The notes under the pieces are model-generated. The model did not search any database. It was given only the letters and a program-made list of their open reading frames with translations, and was not told the DNA's origin. From the NCBI GenBank assembly GCA_016783965.1, contig JADHVO010000009.1, positions 62,001 to 126,000 of the forward strand: DNA of 64,000 nt, written 5' to 3'. This document shows, in pieces, positions 1 through 9,741 of this stretch. Each line of letters begins with the position of its first letter. The stretch's first letter is position 1. The position numbers were made by a program, and so were the translations under genes. This DNA comes from Alphaproteobacteria bacterium. GTDB taxonomy: Bacteria; Pseudomonadota; Alphaproteobacteria; Micropepsales; Micropepsaceae.

Positions 1-2
1 GC

Positions 3-35
3 GAACGCCTGGCGCGGCATCTGAAAGGCGGTTGA
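3..35 (+). CDS. C-terminal end of an unidentified gene (5' cut by window)
   Basis: Frame 3 reads ERLARHLKGG and then TGA. A terminator-like hairpin follows within 10 bases, which is what the end of a plus-strand gene would look like. Ten residues are too few to name a family, and the other frames cannot be excluded. Confidence 0.35.
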   Translation, partial: ERLARHLKGG

Positions 36-42
36 GCAGCGA

Positions 43-65
43 GGCCTCCGGTCAGAGCGGAGGCC
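43..65 (+). terminator. Perfect 8-bp stem-loop, likely terminator
   Basis: GGCCTCCG and CGGAGGCC flank a 7-base loop, directly after the stop at position 35. There is no strong T tract (CACCGGTTTA follows), so it is a weak intrinsic or Rho-assisted terminator candidate. Confidence 0.5.
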
Positions 66-182
66 CACCGGTTTACCGCAGTTTTCGGAACAAATTGACG
101 CGAGATCGCCGCACCATGTTCATGGTGCCGCAACGGATCTGATGTCTGATCGTGCCCGGGCAGTGCGATACGGAGGGGTAGC

Positions 183-278
183 TTGACCACCGCGAAATTG
201 ATTCAGCGGCTGCTGCTCGCCACCGGCGGGGCCGTGCTGGCACCATTCGCCATCGCTTTGCTGATGGGCGTGGCCTAG
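183..278 (+). CDS. Small single-pass membrane protein, 31 aa, TTG start
   Basis: A TTG start at 183 is preceded by a clean GGAGG (172-176) at 6-base spacing. The product begins [11 protein letters not shown] and continues as one hydrophobic, alanine/leucine-rich segment (about residues 9-31) after a short positively charged N-terminus. That is the pattern of a small inner-membrane protein or an uncleaved signal anchor. The TAG stop (276-278) overlaps the stop codon of serS, which runs in from the opposite strand. I do not recognise a family. The support is the ribosome binding site, the compact hydrophobic profile and the placement after a terminator hairpin; it could still be a chance ORF. 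Confidence 0.4.
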   Translation: MTTAKLIQRLLLATGGAVLAPFAIALLMGVA

Positions 279-1693
279 GCCCGCTCGATCTTCTCGAGGC
301 CGCCCATGTAGAGCTTGAGGGCGTCGGGGATCGCGATCGAGCCGTCGGGGTTCTGGTAGTTCTCCATCACCGCGATCAACGTGCGGCCTATTGCCAGGCC
401 CGAACCGTTCAGCGTGTGCACCGGGCCCTTCACCTTGCCGTCCTGGCCGCGATAGCGCGCGTTCATGCGGCGTGCCTGGAAGTCGCCGCAGTTGCTGCAC
501 GAACTGATCTCGCGGAAGCGGTTCTGGCCGGGGAGCCAGACCTCGATGTCGTAGGTCTTGCGCGCGCTGAAGCCCATGTCGCCGGTGCACAGCGTGACGA
601 CGCGATGCGCGATGTCGAGGCGTTTCAGGATTTCCTGCGCGGCGTCGGTCATGCGCTCGTGCTCGGCGTTCGACTGCTCGGGCGTGGTGATCGAGACCAG
701 CTCGACCTTGTCGAACTGATGCATACGGATCATGCCGCGCGTATCCTTGCCTGCAGCGCCCGCTTCGGCGCGGAAGCACGGCGTGTAAGCGGTGAAGCGG
801 ATGGGAAGCTCGGCTTCGTTCAGGATTTCGTCGGCGACATAATTAGTGAGTGGGACTTCGGCAGTCGGAACGAGACCGAAGCGATTTTTGCGTAGCTTGC
901 GCTGCACCGTAACTGCTGCAGCCTGAATGCCAAATGTATCGGTCGAGTTCTCGAGTTCTCGCATTTCCTCCTGCGAATAGGGGAGAAACTCTTCGCCGCT
1001 GAGCGCCCAAAATTGATCGAACTCAAATTTGGGCAATTGGCCGGTACCAAAAAAAGCAGCGTCGCGGGCGAGAAAAGGCGGCACGACTTCTTCGTAGCCA
1101 AACTTCGTCGTGTGCGTGTCGAGCATCAGGCTGGCGAGTGCGCGGTTGAGGCGAGCGAGTTGACTCTTCAGATAGACGAAGCGGGCGCCTGAGACTTTGG
1201 CGGCGCGTTCGAAGTCCATCATCCTGAGCGCTTCGCCGAGTTCGAAGTGCTCCTTAGGGTTGTTCATGCCGCCGGCAGCGTTGCGTGCCGCCTTGTAGTG
1301 GCGCGCCTCGACCGGGACGTTGGCGTTCTCGTCCGCGCCTTGCGGGACGTCGTCGGCCGGGATGTTCGGGATGACCGCGAGCTGGTTGCGCAGATCGGCT
1401 TCGAGGTCGCGCTGCTTCTGCTCTCCCTGCTGGATCGCGTCCTTCAGGCCGGCGACTTCGGCCATCAGGGCGTTCGCTTGCGCCTCGTCCTTCCTGGCCT
1501 TGGCCTGACCGATCTGCTTCGAGGCCTCGTTGCGGCGCGCCTGTTTCTGCTGCAGGTCGGTGAGCAGCGCGCGCAGCTCGTCATCGGTCTTGCGAATGGA
1601 AAGGACCAGCGTGCCGACGTCGAGGTTGCCGCGGCGCTCGAGCGCGGCGGCGAAGGCTTCGGGGTTCTCGCGAATGGCGCGGATGTCGTGCAT
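275..1693 (-). CDS. serS: Seryl-tRNA synthetase with a catalytic-domain insertion
   Basis: Class II aminoacyl-tRNA synthetase that charges tRNA-Ser (and tRNA-Sec) with serine in the cytosol. Residues about 1-110 form the long coiled-coil tRNA-binding arm. The catalytic core carries PTAEVPLTN (276-284), motif 2 around FRAEAG (308-313) and motif 3 around [11 protein letters not shown] (429-439). At 472 residues it is longer than the usual 420-430. The excess lies between QLPKF (219-223) and PTAEV: about 51 residues from PKFEF to PTAEV where about a dozen are usual, so about 40 are inserted (DNA about 878-1018). That DNA is visibly AT-richer than the rest of the gene. The frame is intact and all motifs are present, so the enzyme is probably functional. 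It lies downstream of tatABC, a common alphaproteobacterial order. Confidence 0.97.
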   Translation of the reverse strand: MHDIRAIRENPEAFAAALERRGNLDVGTLVLSIRKTDDELRALLTDLQQKQARRNEASKQIGQAKARKDEAQANALMAEVAGLKDAIQQGEQKQRDLEADLRNQLAVIPNIPADDVPQGADENANVPVEARHYKAARNAAGGMNNPKEHFELGEALRMMDFERAAKVSGARFVYLKSQLARLNRALASLMLDTHTTKFGYEEVVPPFLARDAAFFGTGQLPKFEFDQFWALSGEEFLPYSQEEMRELENSTDTFGIQAAAVTVQRKLRKNRFGLVPTAEVPLTNYVADEILNEAELPIRFTAYTPCFRAEAGAAGKDTRGMIRMHQFDKVELVSITTPEQSNAEHERMTDAAQEILKRLDIAHRVVTLCTGDMGFSARKTYDIEVWLPGQNRFREISSCSNCGDFQARRMNARYRGQDGKVKGPVHTLNGSGLAIGRTLIAVMENYQNPDGSIAIPDALKLYMGGLEKIERA

Positions 1694-1774
1694 GGGCTGC
1701 TCCTGATGGCCGCGGTAATGGCATGCGCCGGGCGGGGGCGTAAAGCGGGCCCTGGCGAATGGCGGCCCTGCCCG

Positions 1775-2581
1775 TCAGGTCGCGGGGGCGGCTGCGTCCT
1801 TCCTGGCGCGGTCGCGCTCGATCAGCCAGACGATGAAGATCGAGATCACGTAGAGCGCGATCAGGGGGACCGCCAGCGCGAGCATGGAGAAGATGTCGGG
1901 CGGGGTCAGGATCGCCGCGACCGCCGTCATGCCGACCACGGCGTAGCGCCAGACCGAGCGGAGCTGCTGCGAGGTGATGATGCCGACGCGGCCGAGCAGC
2001 GCCAGCAGCACCGGAAGCTGGAAGCAGAGGCCGAAGGCGAAGATCAGCGTCATCACGAAGTCGAGGTACTCGCTGACGCGCGCCTGGAGCTCGATGCCGA
2101 GAGTATCGGGCCCGCCATGGGTGTCGAAGCTGACGAAGAAGCGGATGGCGTTGGGCAGCATCACGTAGAAGACGAACGCGAAGCCCAGGACGAACATGAA
2201 TGGCGTCGCGGCGATGAACGGCAGGAAGGCGTTGCGCTCATGCCGGTAGAGGCCGGGGGCGATGAACAGCCAGAGCTGCGTGGCGATGACGGGAAAGGCC
2301 AGGCAGACGCCGGCAAACATTCCGACTTTCACATAGACGAAGAAGGTCTCGGTCAGCCCGGTCGCGATCATGTGGCGGCTGGGCTCGGATTTGAGCGCGA
2401 CGGCCAGCGGCTCGGTGAGGAAGCCATAGATCGGCTTGGCGAAATAGAAGCAGACCAGGAAGCAGAGAACGAAGGCCACGAGCGACCAGATGAGCCGGCG
2501 GCGCAGCTCGATCAGGTGATCCATCAGCGGCGCCTTGGTGGCGTCGATGGCCGCTTCGTCTTCGGCGGTCGGCTTGTTCAT
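1775..2581 (-). CDS. tatC: Twin-arginine translocase subunit TatC
   Basis: Multi-spanning inner-membrane receptor for twin-arginine signal peptides; with TatB it recognises folded cofactor-containing substrates and recruits TatA. The N-terminal cytoplasmic segment has the family motif HLIELRRRL (residues 22-30) just before the first membrane span, and FGLCFQLPVLL lies in a later span. Six hydrophobic segments are visible over 268 residues, the normal length. The start ATG overlaps the tatB stop (ATGA), so translation is coupled. A charged, basic C-terminus ends the protein. Confidence 0.97.
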   Translation of the reverse strand: MNKPTAEDEAAIDATKAPLMDHLIELRRRLIWSLVAFVLCFLVCFYFAKPIYGFLTEPLAVALKSEPSRHMIATGLTETFFVYVKVGMFAGVCLAFPVIATQLWLFIAPGLYRHERNAFLPFIAATPFMFVLGFAFVFYVMLPNAIRFFVSFDTHGGPDTLGIELQARVSEYLDFVMTLIFAFGLCFQLPVLLALLGRVGIITSQQLRSVWRYAVVGMTAVAAILTPPDIFSMLALAVPLIALYVISIFIVWLIERDRARKDAAAPAT

Positions 2582-3036
2582 GGGCGGGGCGGCACGTAGC
2601 CGTCGGCGGCGACCGGCTCCGGCGGTTCCGGGATCGCGGGATCATCGATATGCGGCGCGGTCTCGATCTCGACCGGGATGGCGGCGGCGGTTTCGCTCGC
2701 TACCGGTTCCGGTTCGAGGCTGACGGCCGGCGGCTCCTTCGCCTTCATCAACGGCTGGGACTTGAGGTCGTCTGGAATGATCGACTTGTTCAGCTCCTTC
2801 GCGACGTCGTTCAGCGGGTTGTTGTGCTTGAGCTGCTCGATCTCCTTGCGCAGCTCATCGAGCTCGGCCTGGCGTGCCATGTCGTCGAAGCTCTTGCGGA
2901 ACTCATTGGCCATCGCGCGCGCCTTGCCGGTCCATTGGCCGATAATGCGCATAAGGCGCGGCAGATCTTTCGGCCCGACCACGACGAGCGCGACGATCAG
3001 CAGGATGACGATGTGGCTCCAGGATAAGTCGAGCAT
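2578..3036 (-). CDS. tatB: Sec-independent translocase protein TatB
   Basis: A single N-terminal membrane helix (LSWSHIVILLIVALVVVGPK) is followed by an amphipathic helix and a long charged, proline-rich tail. This is the TatB layout, and the GPKDLPRLMR turn motif separates it from TatA. 152 residues is typical of alphaproteobacterial TatB. It forms the substrate receptor complex with TatC. The gene starts three bases after the tatA stop and overlaps tatC by four bases, so tatA-tatB-tatC form one operon read toward serS. Confidence 0.95.
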   Translation of the reverse strand: MLDLSWSHIVILLIVALVVVGPKDLPRLMRIIGQWTGKARAMANEFRKSFDDMARQAELDELRKEIEQLKHNNPLNDVAKELNKSIIPDDLKSQPLMKAKEPPAVSLEPEPVASETAAAIPVEIETAPHIDDPAIPEPPEPVAADGYVPPRP

Positions 3037-3039
3037 CGA

Positions 3040-3243
3040 TTACCCGACTTTGGTCGTGTCCTTGTTCGTGGTGGAGGACGCATCGATGGTCTTGGGATCG
3101 TCGGGCTCGTTGAGGCCCTGGCGGAAGCTGCGGATGCCCTTGGCGACGTCGCCCATCATGTCGGAGATCTTGCCGCGGCCGCCGAACAGCAGAAGCGCCA
3201 CGACGGCGAGCAAGATCAGGTGCCAGATGCTAAAGCCACCCAT
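3040..3243 (-). CDS. tatA: Twin-arginine translocase pore subunit TatA
   Basis: 67-residue TatA: one hydrophobic helix ([17 protein letters not shown]) followed by the hinge and amphipathic helix [16 protein letters not shown], then a hydrophilic tail. TatA oligomers form the export passage for folded Tat substrates. A good AAGGAGAG ribosome binding site sits upstream of the ATG. It is the first gene of tatABC; the promoter presumably lies in the 3244-3406 gap next to the end of ppx. Confidence 0.95.
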   Translation of the reverse strand: MGGFSIWHLILLAVVALLLFGGRGKISDMMGDVAKGIRSFRQGLNEPDDPKTIDASSTTNKDTTKVG

Positions 3244-3310
3244 GAAACTCTCCTTTGCCCGTTCAACGGGCTGCGCGCCCCAGCTCCGGCGCCCTCTCTC
3301 GCCCCTTAAA

Positions 3311-3323
3311 GCCCCTTCGGGGC
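3311..3323 (-). terminator. GC-rich hairpin downstream of ppx
   Basis: GCCCC-TTC-GGGGC forms a tight 5-bp hairpin in the gap between the end of ppx (3407) and the start of tatA (3243). It may end the hdaA-ppk-ppx transcript. There is no clear T run, so termination strength is uncertain. Confidence 0.35.
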
Positions 3324-3406
3324 GGCGAAAGCAAGGCGGTCAAGACCTTACCCCAGCCCGGGCATGCCTATTCCCGACAAAATATGGTGACCGGTTCCTG
3401 CGGGTT

Positions 3407-4936
3407 CTAGCCGATCAGGATTTCGCCTTTTCGGCCGAAGGCGGCAGCGAGGGCCCCGAGGCGCTTCTGGACCGGCTCGCCGGCGATGGCCTCCTGGCGG
3501 CGCGGAACCTCGAGGATGATCTTCGCCGGCGTCATGCGCAGGCGATAGTTGGGCAGCACGCCGGGGGCCGACGCGGTGAGTGCGAAGGCGAAGCGGCAGG
3601 CGAGGCCGATCTGGAGCGCGCGCTCCTCATCGTCCTTGTTCAGCAACTCGGCATTGGCGATGTCGCGCGGGAAGTCCTCGTCGCCGGAATAGCGGTGGTG
3701 GACCGAGGTCGCGACGAGCGCGCGGTCGCGATGGCTGGCGGCCGTGAACGGCGCGGACAGCACCTGGCCGAAGGCGCCGATGGCGCGGTCGTCGGGGTGA
3801 CGGCGCCACGCGATGTCGGAGAACAGGCAGGCGGCGCGGCGAAGGCGGCGCAATTCCGGCGGCTCATTGCCGAAGAGCGGCGACATCCAGTCGAACATCT
3901 CGACCGCATGGGCGGCATCGCGGGACAGGCGCTGGTTGGCGCCTTCGGCGAACTCGATCAGCGGGTCCACCGCACGCTCTTCGGGCGACAGGCGTGCATA
4001 GAGCAGACCCTCGCGCAGGCCATAGGCGGAGATGACGACGGACTTGAGATCGCAGGCGAGCAGCAGGCGTTCGAGCACGATGGCGCCATAGGGGAGCGAC
4101 TCGGCACGGCGCCTGGAAACCACCTTCATCTTCTCGACGGACTTCTTCGAGAGGTTCGCAAGCACCTCGCAGAGGCGCAGCGCACGGCGGCGCGGGATCT
4201 CGTATTCCTGGAGGACGTGGAGGGGATAGCCGATCTCCTCCATGTCGACGCGGGCGAAGCTGCGCCAGATGCCGCCGACGGCGTAGAGCGCGCGATCCTT
4301 GAGCCCGATGAGATGCAGCTTCTGCAACCCCTCGTCCACCAGCTTGCGCGCCTTGTCGGGATCGCCGTGTGCTGCGTCCATCAGGCGCAACGGACCGACC
4401 GGCAGCGTGACGGCATCGCCCGTGCGGCCGTTGCGGACGCTCACCATGTCGAGGCTGCCGCCGCCGAGATCGGCGACAAGGCCGTCGGCGTGCGGAATGC
4501 CCATGACCACGCCCTCCGCGGCGAGGCGGGCTTCCTCTTCGCCCGAGAGGATGCGCACGGGCGCGCCCCAGGCGGCTTCGGCGCGGCGCACGAAATCGGC
4601 GCCATTGGTCGCGTCGCGCGCAGCCGCGGTCGCGACCGCTTCGCGAATTGGCACGTCGATGGCGTCGCACAGCATCTTGAAGCGGGCGAGCGCCTCCAAC
4701 GCCATCGCACAGCCTTCGGCATGGAGGCGGCCGGTGGTGACCATGTCGCGACCGATGGCGCAGATCGACTTCTCGTTATGAACGGTGGCTGCGACCCGCG
4801 ACTCCGATTCGTAGACCACGAGACGAACGGAGTTGGACCCGATGTCGACGACCGCAACCGGTCCGCGCGCCTTGGGGCGCGGGCGGAGGGGAGCGGACAC
4901 TCGCGCGTCCGCTGCCGGGGTGTGCGTGCCGCTCAT
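3407..4936 (-). CDS. ppx: Exopolyphosphatase, Ppx/GppA family
   Basis: Releases phosphate from the ends of polyphosphate chains, or hydrolyses pppGpp; the two activities cannot be told apart by reading. The actin-like ATPase fold shows its phosphate-1 motif VVDIGSNSVRLVVYE (residues 29-43) and the phosphate-2 motif VADLGGGSLDMV (about 155-166). The C-terminal half holds the helical HD-type domain typical of the long alphaproteobacterial Ppx proteins. At 509 residues it matches that subgroup. The start codon directly abuts the ppk stop, so the polyphosphate-making and polyphosphate-degrading enzymes are co-expressed. Confidence 0.94.
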   Translation of the reverse strand: MSGTHTPAADARVSAPLRPRPKARGPVAVVDIGSNSVRLVVYESESRVAATVHNEKSICAIGRDMVTTGRLHAEGCAMALEALARFKMLCDAIDVPIREAVATAAARDATNGADFVRRAEAAWGAPVRILSGEEEARLAAEGVVMGIPHADGLVADLGGGSLDMVSVRNGRTGDAVTLPVGPLRLMDAAHGDPDKARKLVDEGLQKLHLIGLKDRALYAVGGIWRSFARVDMEEIGYPLHVLQEYEIPRRRALRLCEVLANLSKKSVEKMKVVSRRRAESLPYGAIVLERLLLACDLKSVVISAYGLREGLLYARLSPEERAVDPLIEFAEGANQRLSRDAAHAVEMFDWMSPLFGNEPPELRRLRRAACLFSDIAWRRHPDDRAIGAFGQVLSAPFTAASHRDRALVATSVHHRYSGDEDFPRDIANAELLNKDDEERALQIGLACRFAFALTASAPGVLPNYRLRMTPAKIILEVPRRQEAIAGEPVQKRLGALAAAFGRKGEILIG

Positions 4937-7150
4937 TCAATCCCGCCGGGCAACGATGGAAACGGGGCGCTGATTCGGGATTTTGAGGGCACGACCTCGG
5001 CCAGAGAGGCTGGGATTCGTCATGAAGTAAGTATGCGCCGAAAATGCGTCGGGAGACGAGGCCTCAGGGTCGCGCTCGTAGTTCCCCGTCGCGTCCATGT
5101 GCCAAGTCTGCGCCTGGTCCTTAAGCAGCGCGACCATGATCTGGTCGAGAATCTGCTGGTGAACCGTGGGATTTTCGATGGGGACCAGCGCTTCCACGCG
5201 CCGGTCCAGATTGCGCGGCATCCAGTCGGCAGACGAGATGTAAACCTTGGCCTGGGGCGACGGCAGTCCGTAGCCGGCGCCGAAACAGACAATGCGGCCA
5301 TGCTCGAGGAAGCGGCCGACGATGGACTTGACGCGAATATTGTCCGAAAGACCGGAGACGCCGGGGCGCAGGCAGCAGATGCCGCGCACCACCAGATCCA
5401 CCTTCACGCCGGCCCGGCTCGCCCTGTAAAGCGCGTCGATCATGTGCGGGTCGACGAGGCTGTTGAGCTTGATCCAGATGGCGGCAGGCCGGCCTTCCTT
5501 GGCGTGGATGATCTCCTGCTGGATGTCGTCGATCAGACGGCCGCGCAGGCTGATCGGCGACATCGCGATCTTCTCCAGCCCCGACGGCTCGGCATAGCCG
5601 GTGACGAAATTGAAGAGCTGCGCCGCATCGCGGCCGAGTGCAGGATCGGCGCTGAACAGCGACAGGTCGGTGTAAACGCGCGCGGTATTCGGGTGGTAAT
5701 TGCCGGTCCCGAAATGCACATAGGTGTGCAGCGCGCCGGCCTCACGACGGACGACGAGACTGACCTTGGCGTGGGTCTTGAGCTCGATGAAGCCGTAGAC
5801 GACCTGCACGCCGGCACGCTCAAGGTCGCGCGCCCATTTCATGTTGGCGGCTTCATCAAAGCGGGCCTTGAGTTCGACCAGCGCGGTGACGGACTTGCCG
5901 GATTCGGCCGCCTCGATCAGCGCGGCAACGATGGGGCTGTCGGATGACGTGCGGTAGAGCGTCTGCTTGATCGCGACGACCGCTGGATCATGTGCGGCCT
6001 GGCGGATGAACTGCACCACCGCATCGAAGCTCTCGAACGGATGGTGGACGACGATGTCCTTCTCGCGGATCGCGGCAAAGCAATCACCGCCATGGTCACG
6101 GATGCGCTCCGGGAAGCGGGCGACATAAGGCTTGAACTGGAGATCGCGCCGCTCGTCGAGGATGAGCTTGGTCAGATCGGAAAGACCGAGCATGCGGTCG
6201 ATGACGACAAGGTCGCACGGATCGAGATCGAGCTGGTCGGTGATGAACTCGCGCAGATCGTGCGGCATCGACGCACTGCACTTCATGTGGATGACGATGC
6301 CGCGCCGGCGCTGCTTGAGCAGCGACTCGAAGGACAGCATCAGGTCTTCGGCCTCTTCTTCCAGCTCGACGTCGCTGTCGCGCAGTATGCGGAAGACACC
6401 GGCGCCGTTGACCTCATGGCCAGGAAAGAGCCGGGGCAGATACATCTGCACCACCTTCTCCAGCGACAGGAAGCGCACGAGCTTGCCGGTGTCGGGAAGG
6501 CGGATGAATCGCTGGAGCTGCGGCGGGATCGGCACCAGCGCGTTGACGGTCTTGGCGTCCTTGCTGCGCATCAGTCGCGCGGCCAGCGTAAAGCCGAGAT
6601 TGGGGATGAACGGGAACGGGTGCGCCGGATCGATGGCTAGCGGCGTCAGCACCGGAAAGATCTGCGTGCGAAAATGCGCGTCGAGCCACTCGTGGTCGGT
6701 ATCGGTCACCTCGTCGCATTCGACAACGGCGATGCCTGCATCGCGAAGCTCGTCATAGATGGGTGTCCAGATCGCCTGCTGGTCGGCGATCAGCGACTTG
6801 GCCATCGCGTCAACCTCGGCAAGCTGTTCGGCGGGTGTCAGGCCGTCGGCGCTCAGGGTGGCGACGCCTTCCTTCACCATGTCCTTCAGGCCTGCGACGC
6901 GGACCATGAAGAACTCGTCGAGGTTGGAGGCGGAGATCGACAGGAAGCGCAGCCGCTCCAAGAGCGGATGGCGCATGTTGCGCGCCTCGGCCAGCACGCG
7001 GCGATTGAACATCAGCCAGGAGAGCTCCCGGTTGACGAAGCGCTCCGGCGAGGTGGGATCGATCGGGGCCCGGGAGACGGTCTCGGCTACGCAAGCTTCC
7101 TCGCGCGCCGTTTCTTCCTCGAGGTCGACGGTCGAAATCGGGTTTGACAT
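4937..7150 (-). CDS. ppk: Polyphosphate kinase PPK1
   Basis: Membrane-associated enzyme that reversibly transfers the ATP gamma-phosphate onto polyphosphate. The N-terminal domain starts around [16 protein letters not shown]. The C-terminal domains carry the two conserved catalytic histidines in [11 protein letters not shown] (H460, autophosphorylated) and [10 protein letters not shown] (H617), and [15 protein letters not shown] lies between them. 737 residues is normal. It lies upstream of ppx with no gap and downstream of hdaA after an 88-base gap. Confidence 0.97.
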   Translation of the reverse strand: MSNPISTVDLEEETAREEACVAETVSRAPIDPTSPERFVNRELSWLMFNRRVLAEARNMRHPLLERLRFLSISASNLDEFFMVRVAGLKDMVKEGVATLSADGLTPAEQLAEVDAMAKSLIADQQAIWTPIYDELRDAGIAVVECDEVTDTDHEWLDAHFRTQIFPVLTPLAIDPAHPFPFIPNLGFTLAARLMRSKDAKTVNALVPIPPQLQRFIRLPDTGKLVRFLSLEKVVQMYLPRLFPGHEVNGAGVFRILRDSDVELEEEAEDLMLSFESLLKQRRRGIVIHMKCSASMPHDLREFITDQLDLDPCDLVVIDRMLGLSDLTKLILDERRDLQFKPYVARFPERIRDHGGDCFAAIREKDIVVHHPFESFDAVVQFIRQAAHDPAVVAIKQTLYRTSSDSPIVAALIEAAESGKSVTALVELKARFDEAANMKWARDLERAGVQVVYGFIELKTHAKVSLVVRREAGALHTYVHFGTGNYHPNTARVYTDLSLFSADPALGRDAAQLFNFVTGYAEPSGLEKIAMSPISLRGRLIDDIQQEIIHAKEGRPAAIWIKLNSLVDPHMIDALYRASRAGVKVDLVVRGICCLRPGVSGLSDNIRVKSIVGRFLEHGRIVCFGAGYGLPSPQAKVYISSADWMPRNLDRRVEALVPIENPTVHQQILDQIMVALLKDQAQTWHMDATGNYERDPEASSPDAFSAHTYFMTNPSLSGRGRALKIPNQRPVSIVARRD

Positions 7151-7238
7151 CAGTCAGTTAGCCTAACGGCAGCCCGTAAGGGTACCCCATGTGGATAACT
7201 ATGTCATGACAGGGTTGCAGGCCCGTGAACGGCCGGAA

Positions 7239-7889
7239 TCAGGCGTCCAGCAGCTCACCGACCAGCTGGACCGTAACAGGACGCTTGCGCGCGAGCGCGT
7301 GGGCGTCGGCTTTGGCCACGAAATCACGGACGGCGGCAGGCGAGCGCTCGATGGAGCGCAGGATTCGGTCAATGACAGGCTCCGGCACGGTGAGCTGGCG
7401 GTCGGCAAAGAGCTTGCGCGCGAGGCCCGCGAGGAGCGCGTCGTCCGGCTCGCCCAGTTCGCAGGCGGGCAGCGCGTGGAATCGGGAGACCAGGTCGGGG
7501 GATGCAGCAGCCCATGCGCGGGGATGTTGCCGGGCCGTGAAAAGGACGAGACGCTGCTGCTGAAAAAGCGCGAAGAGAGCCACTTCGTCGATCGCGTGCG
7601 CACCATCGATGTTCTCGATGGCGAGGAAGGTGCCGGGATCGAGGTCGGCAACGAGATCGCGCGTAAGATCGGCGGCTTCAATCACGCGGGCGCCGGCGAT
7701 GGACGCCCATGCATTCGCGAGGTGCGTCTTGCCCGAGCCGGACGGACCGTAGAGGGCGGCGGCCTGGACAGGCCCCGGACGGAACATATCGATGAACGCA
7801 ACGGCGGCAGAGTTGGACGGCGCGACGACGAAATCCTCGCGGCGAAGCTGCGGCGATGGTTCAAAGGGAAGCGGGAGCTGCGACGCCAA
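7239..7889 (-). CDS. hdaA: DnaA-related regulator HdaA
   Basis: Works with the DNA polymerase sliding clamp to stimulate ATP hydrolysis by DnaA and so prevents re-initiation of replication. The extreme N-terminus has a beta-clamp binding motif, QLPLPF (residues 4-9). A DnaA-like AAA+ core follows, with Walker A YGPSGSGKTHL (47-57) and an acidic IENIDG Walker-B-like segment. It lacks the DnaA DNA-binding domain, as expected for Hda proteins (216 residues). The start is TTG, three bases after the pgsA stop, with no convincing Shine-Dalgarno of its own, so it is probably translationally coupled. Confidence 0.93.
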   Translation of the reverse strand: MASQLPLPFEPSPQLRREDFVVAPSNSAAVAFIDMFRPGPVQAAALYGPSGSGKTHLANAWASIAGARVIEAADLTRDLVADLDPGTFLAIENIDGAHAIDEVALFALFQQQRLVLFTARQHPRAWAAASPDLVSRFHALPACELGEPDDALLAGLARKLFADRQLTVPEPVIDRILRSIERSPAAVRDFVAKADAHALARKRPVTVQLVGELLDA

Positions 7890-7892
7890 CGA

Positions 7893-8453
7893 TCAAACCG
7901 GGCGGCGGCCGAGAATAAAGGCCTTGAGCAGAAGCTGGCCGTATGCGAACCAGCTCATGAATGTGAAGGCGGTGGCGATCACGGCGGCGGTCGTCATCAG
8001 CACGGGCTGGGTGTTGTGCAGCGAGAGCATAAGCAGCGCGAGCGCAACGTAGCCGACCTGCACGACGGTCGAGGCCTTCCCGACGGTTAGCGGCTCGATC
8101 TTCACCGGCAGGCTCAGCAAGCGCGCGAGGCCGACACCCAGAACGATGGCGACGTCGCGGGCGATCACAATTACGGTGAGCCAGAGCGGCGCCACGCCGA
8201 TGACGCTGAGTGTGACGAAGCTTGCGAGCATCAACAGCTTGTCAGCCGCGGGATCCAGATACTCGCCAAAGCGCGAGATCAGGCCGAAGCGGCGCGCCAG
8301 CCAGCCGTCGAGCGCATCCGAACCGCCCGCCACCGCGAACACCAGCAACGCAGGGAAGAATTCGGCATGAAGCACCAACCAGGCGCAGAACGGCGCCAGC
8401 AGAATCCGGATCGCCGTCAGGAAGTTCGGAAGCTGGCGCAGCGGGCCGGTCAT
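7893..8453 (-). CDS. pgsA: CDP-alcohol phosphatidyltransferase, PgsA-like
   Basis: Integral membrane enzyme, most likely CDP-diacylglycerol--glycerol-3-phosphate 3-phosphatidyltransferase (first step of phosphatidylglycerol synthesis). The family signature D-G-x2-A-R-x8-G-x3-D-x3-D is complete at residues 49-71 (from DGWLAR to LDPAAD). Several hydrophobic spans follow in the 186 residues. It overlaps the upstream DUF2066 gene by four bases (ATGA). The substrate alcohol is inferred from the conserved neighbourhood; another CDP-alcohol transferase is possible. Confidence 0.88.
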   Translation of the reverse strand: MTGPLRQLPNFLTAIRILLAPFCAWLVLHAEFFPALLVFAVAGGSDALDGWLARRFGLISRFGEYLDPAADKLLMLASFVTLSVIGVAPLWLTVIVIARDVAIVLGVGLARLLSLPVKIEPLTVGKASTVVQVGYVALALLMLSLHNTQPVLMTTAAVIATAFTFMSWFAYGQLLLKAFILGRRPV

Positions 8454-9595
8454 TTGTTCTCGTCGCCGCCGCTTGTGGTGCTGGTGTCGTCCTCCGGCTT
8501 GCGCGGCACGGCGTATGCCATGGTCCAGCCGGAATCGCCGTCGCGGCTGAGCGCGACGCCCACCGGCGCCAGCGCACTACGCAGCGAATCGGTGTTGCCC
8601 TGGTAGGTGAGAGAGATGCGCACCAGGCCGATGTCCATCGCCAGCACCTGCACGTTGCTGACATTGGCGAGACCGGTCATCGCTGCCTGCATCACGCCCC
8701 ACTGCGGCAGGTCGTCAACATGTACGTCGGCGGTGATTGTGCTCTTTGGCCCGAAGTCGATCGCCGGCTTCTGCGAGAACATCACCTCGATGGCGTGGAC
8801 CGCGGCGTCGGCGGCGAGCGGATAGGTCTGGGTCGGGTTCTTGATCAGAGGCACGTCGACGGACGTCTTCATCGGCGCTTCGGCGATGCCGATGCGGCGG
8901 AGCCATATCTGGACCTTGCCGGTCATCTTGTCGGCGGTCGACGTGCCGCCGGTGACCAGCGGGATCGCTAGCGCCAGTACGGCTTCGCTGGCGTGGATGC
9001 GGGCGGCGACCTGCTGCACGTCGGCCCAGGTGGTGCTGTCGAAGTCGAGGCGGCCAAGCGCGACGATGTCGGGCGCGTTGCCGGTGGGAACGGCGAAGGG
9101 CACGGCCGAGCCCTGGAAGCGGGGCGCGGCAAAGGCCGACGTCCAGCCAGACTCCGACGAATATTTCGGCGCCATCGGAATCAGCAGAATGCGGCGGCCG
9201 GGCGCGGCGAGGCGATAGGAGGTGGAGATTCCCATCATCACCTTGGCGACCGCTTCCGGCGAGAACGTGTAGGTCACGTCGGCGACGTAACGCGTTGTCG
9301 AGCGCTTCTCATGCGTGACCGTGTAGCCGCGCATGAGGCGGCGGATGTCCGCAGCGTCGAGCCTGGGCATCTTCTTCTGGTCGCCGGCCTTGGCGATGCG
9401 CAGGAACAGGACCGACCACGCCTTCGGACGGCCCTGGTCGATGGCGATGGCCTCGGCGGCGCTGGCGGACGCCGCGGTGGCGTCCACATGGATGCCGCTG
9501 ACGGTGTAGAGCATGTCGGCCGCGCGCGCGGCGGGCGCGAAGATGAGGACTGCCAGCGCCACGACGGGAACAAGCCGGACAAGAAGGGTGCGCAT
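8450..9595 (-). CDS. Secreted DUF2066 family protein
   Basis: A clear signal peptide ends at PAARA (residue 25), followed by a mature protein of about 355 residues that matches the DUF2066 pattern. The family is usually found next to purM and hdaA in alpha- and gammaproteobacteria, and its molecular function is unknown. No catalytic motif is obvious. The C-terminus is charged and serine/threonine-rich. The gene is the first of the minus-strand run DUF2066-pgsA-hdaA-ppk-ppx and is divergent from purM. The shared control region is 9596-9761, which contains a GGGCCT/AGGCCC hairpin at 9639-9658. Confidence 0.85.
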   Translation of the reverse strand: MRTLLVRLVPVVALAVLIFAPAARAADMLYTVSGIHVDATAASASAAEAIAIDQGRPKAWSVLFLRIAKAGDQKKMPRLDAADIRRLMRGYTVTHEKRSTTRYVADVTYTFSPEAVAKVMMGISTSYRLAAPGRRILLIPMAPKYSSESGWTSAFAAPRFQGSAVPFAVPTGNAPDIVALGRLDFDSTTWADVQQVAARIHASEAVLALAIPLVTGGTSTADKMTGKVQIWLRRIGIAEAPMKTSVDVPLIKNPTQTYPLAADAAVHAIEVMFSQKPAIDFGPKSTITADVHVDDLPQWGVMQAAMTGLANVSNVQVLAMDIGLVRISLTYQGNTDSLRSALAPVGVALSRDGDSGWTMAYAVPRKPEDDTSTTSGGDENK

Positions 9596-9741
9596 CGGAA
9601 ACCTTGCGTGAACGTGGCGGACTATAGTGCCCGGGGCGGGCCTAAGAAAGCAGGCCCGATCACTGGGCAGCGTGGTTGTTTATCGTGGCGTCTCCATAAC
9701 TTGCGCCATGGTGGACGGGTGCTTAAACGGAGGCAGGTTTC

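Noticed and set aside
2678..5947. A very long open frame (about 1089 codons) on the plus strand
   Set aside because: It runs antisense through tatB, tatA, ppx and ppk, is rich in Arg/Gly/Ala/Asp as GC-rich shadow frames are, and shows no domain.
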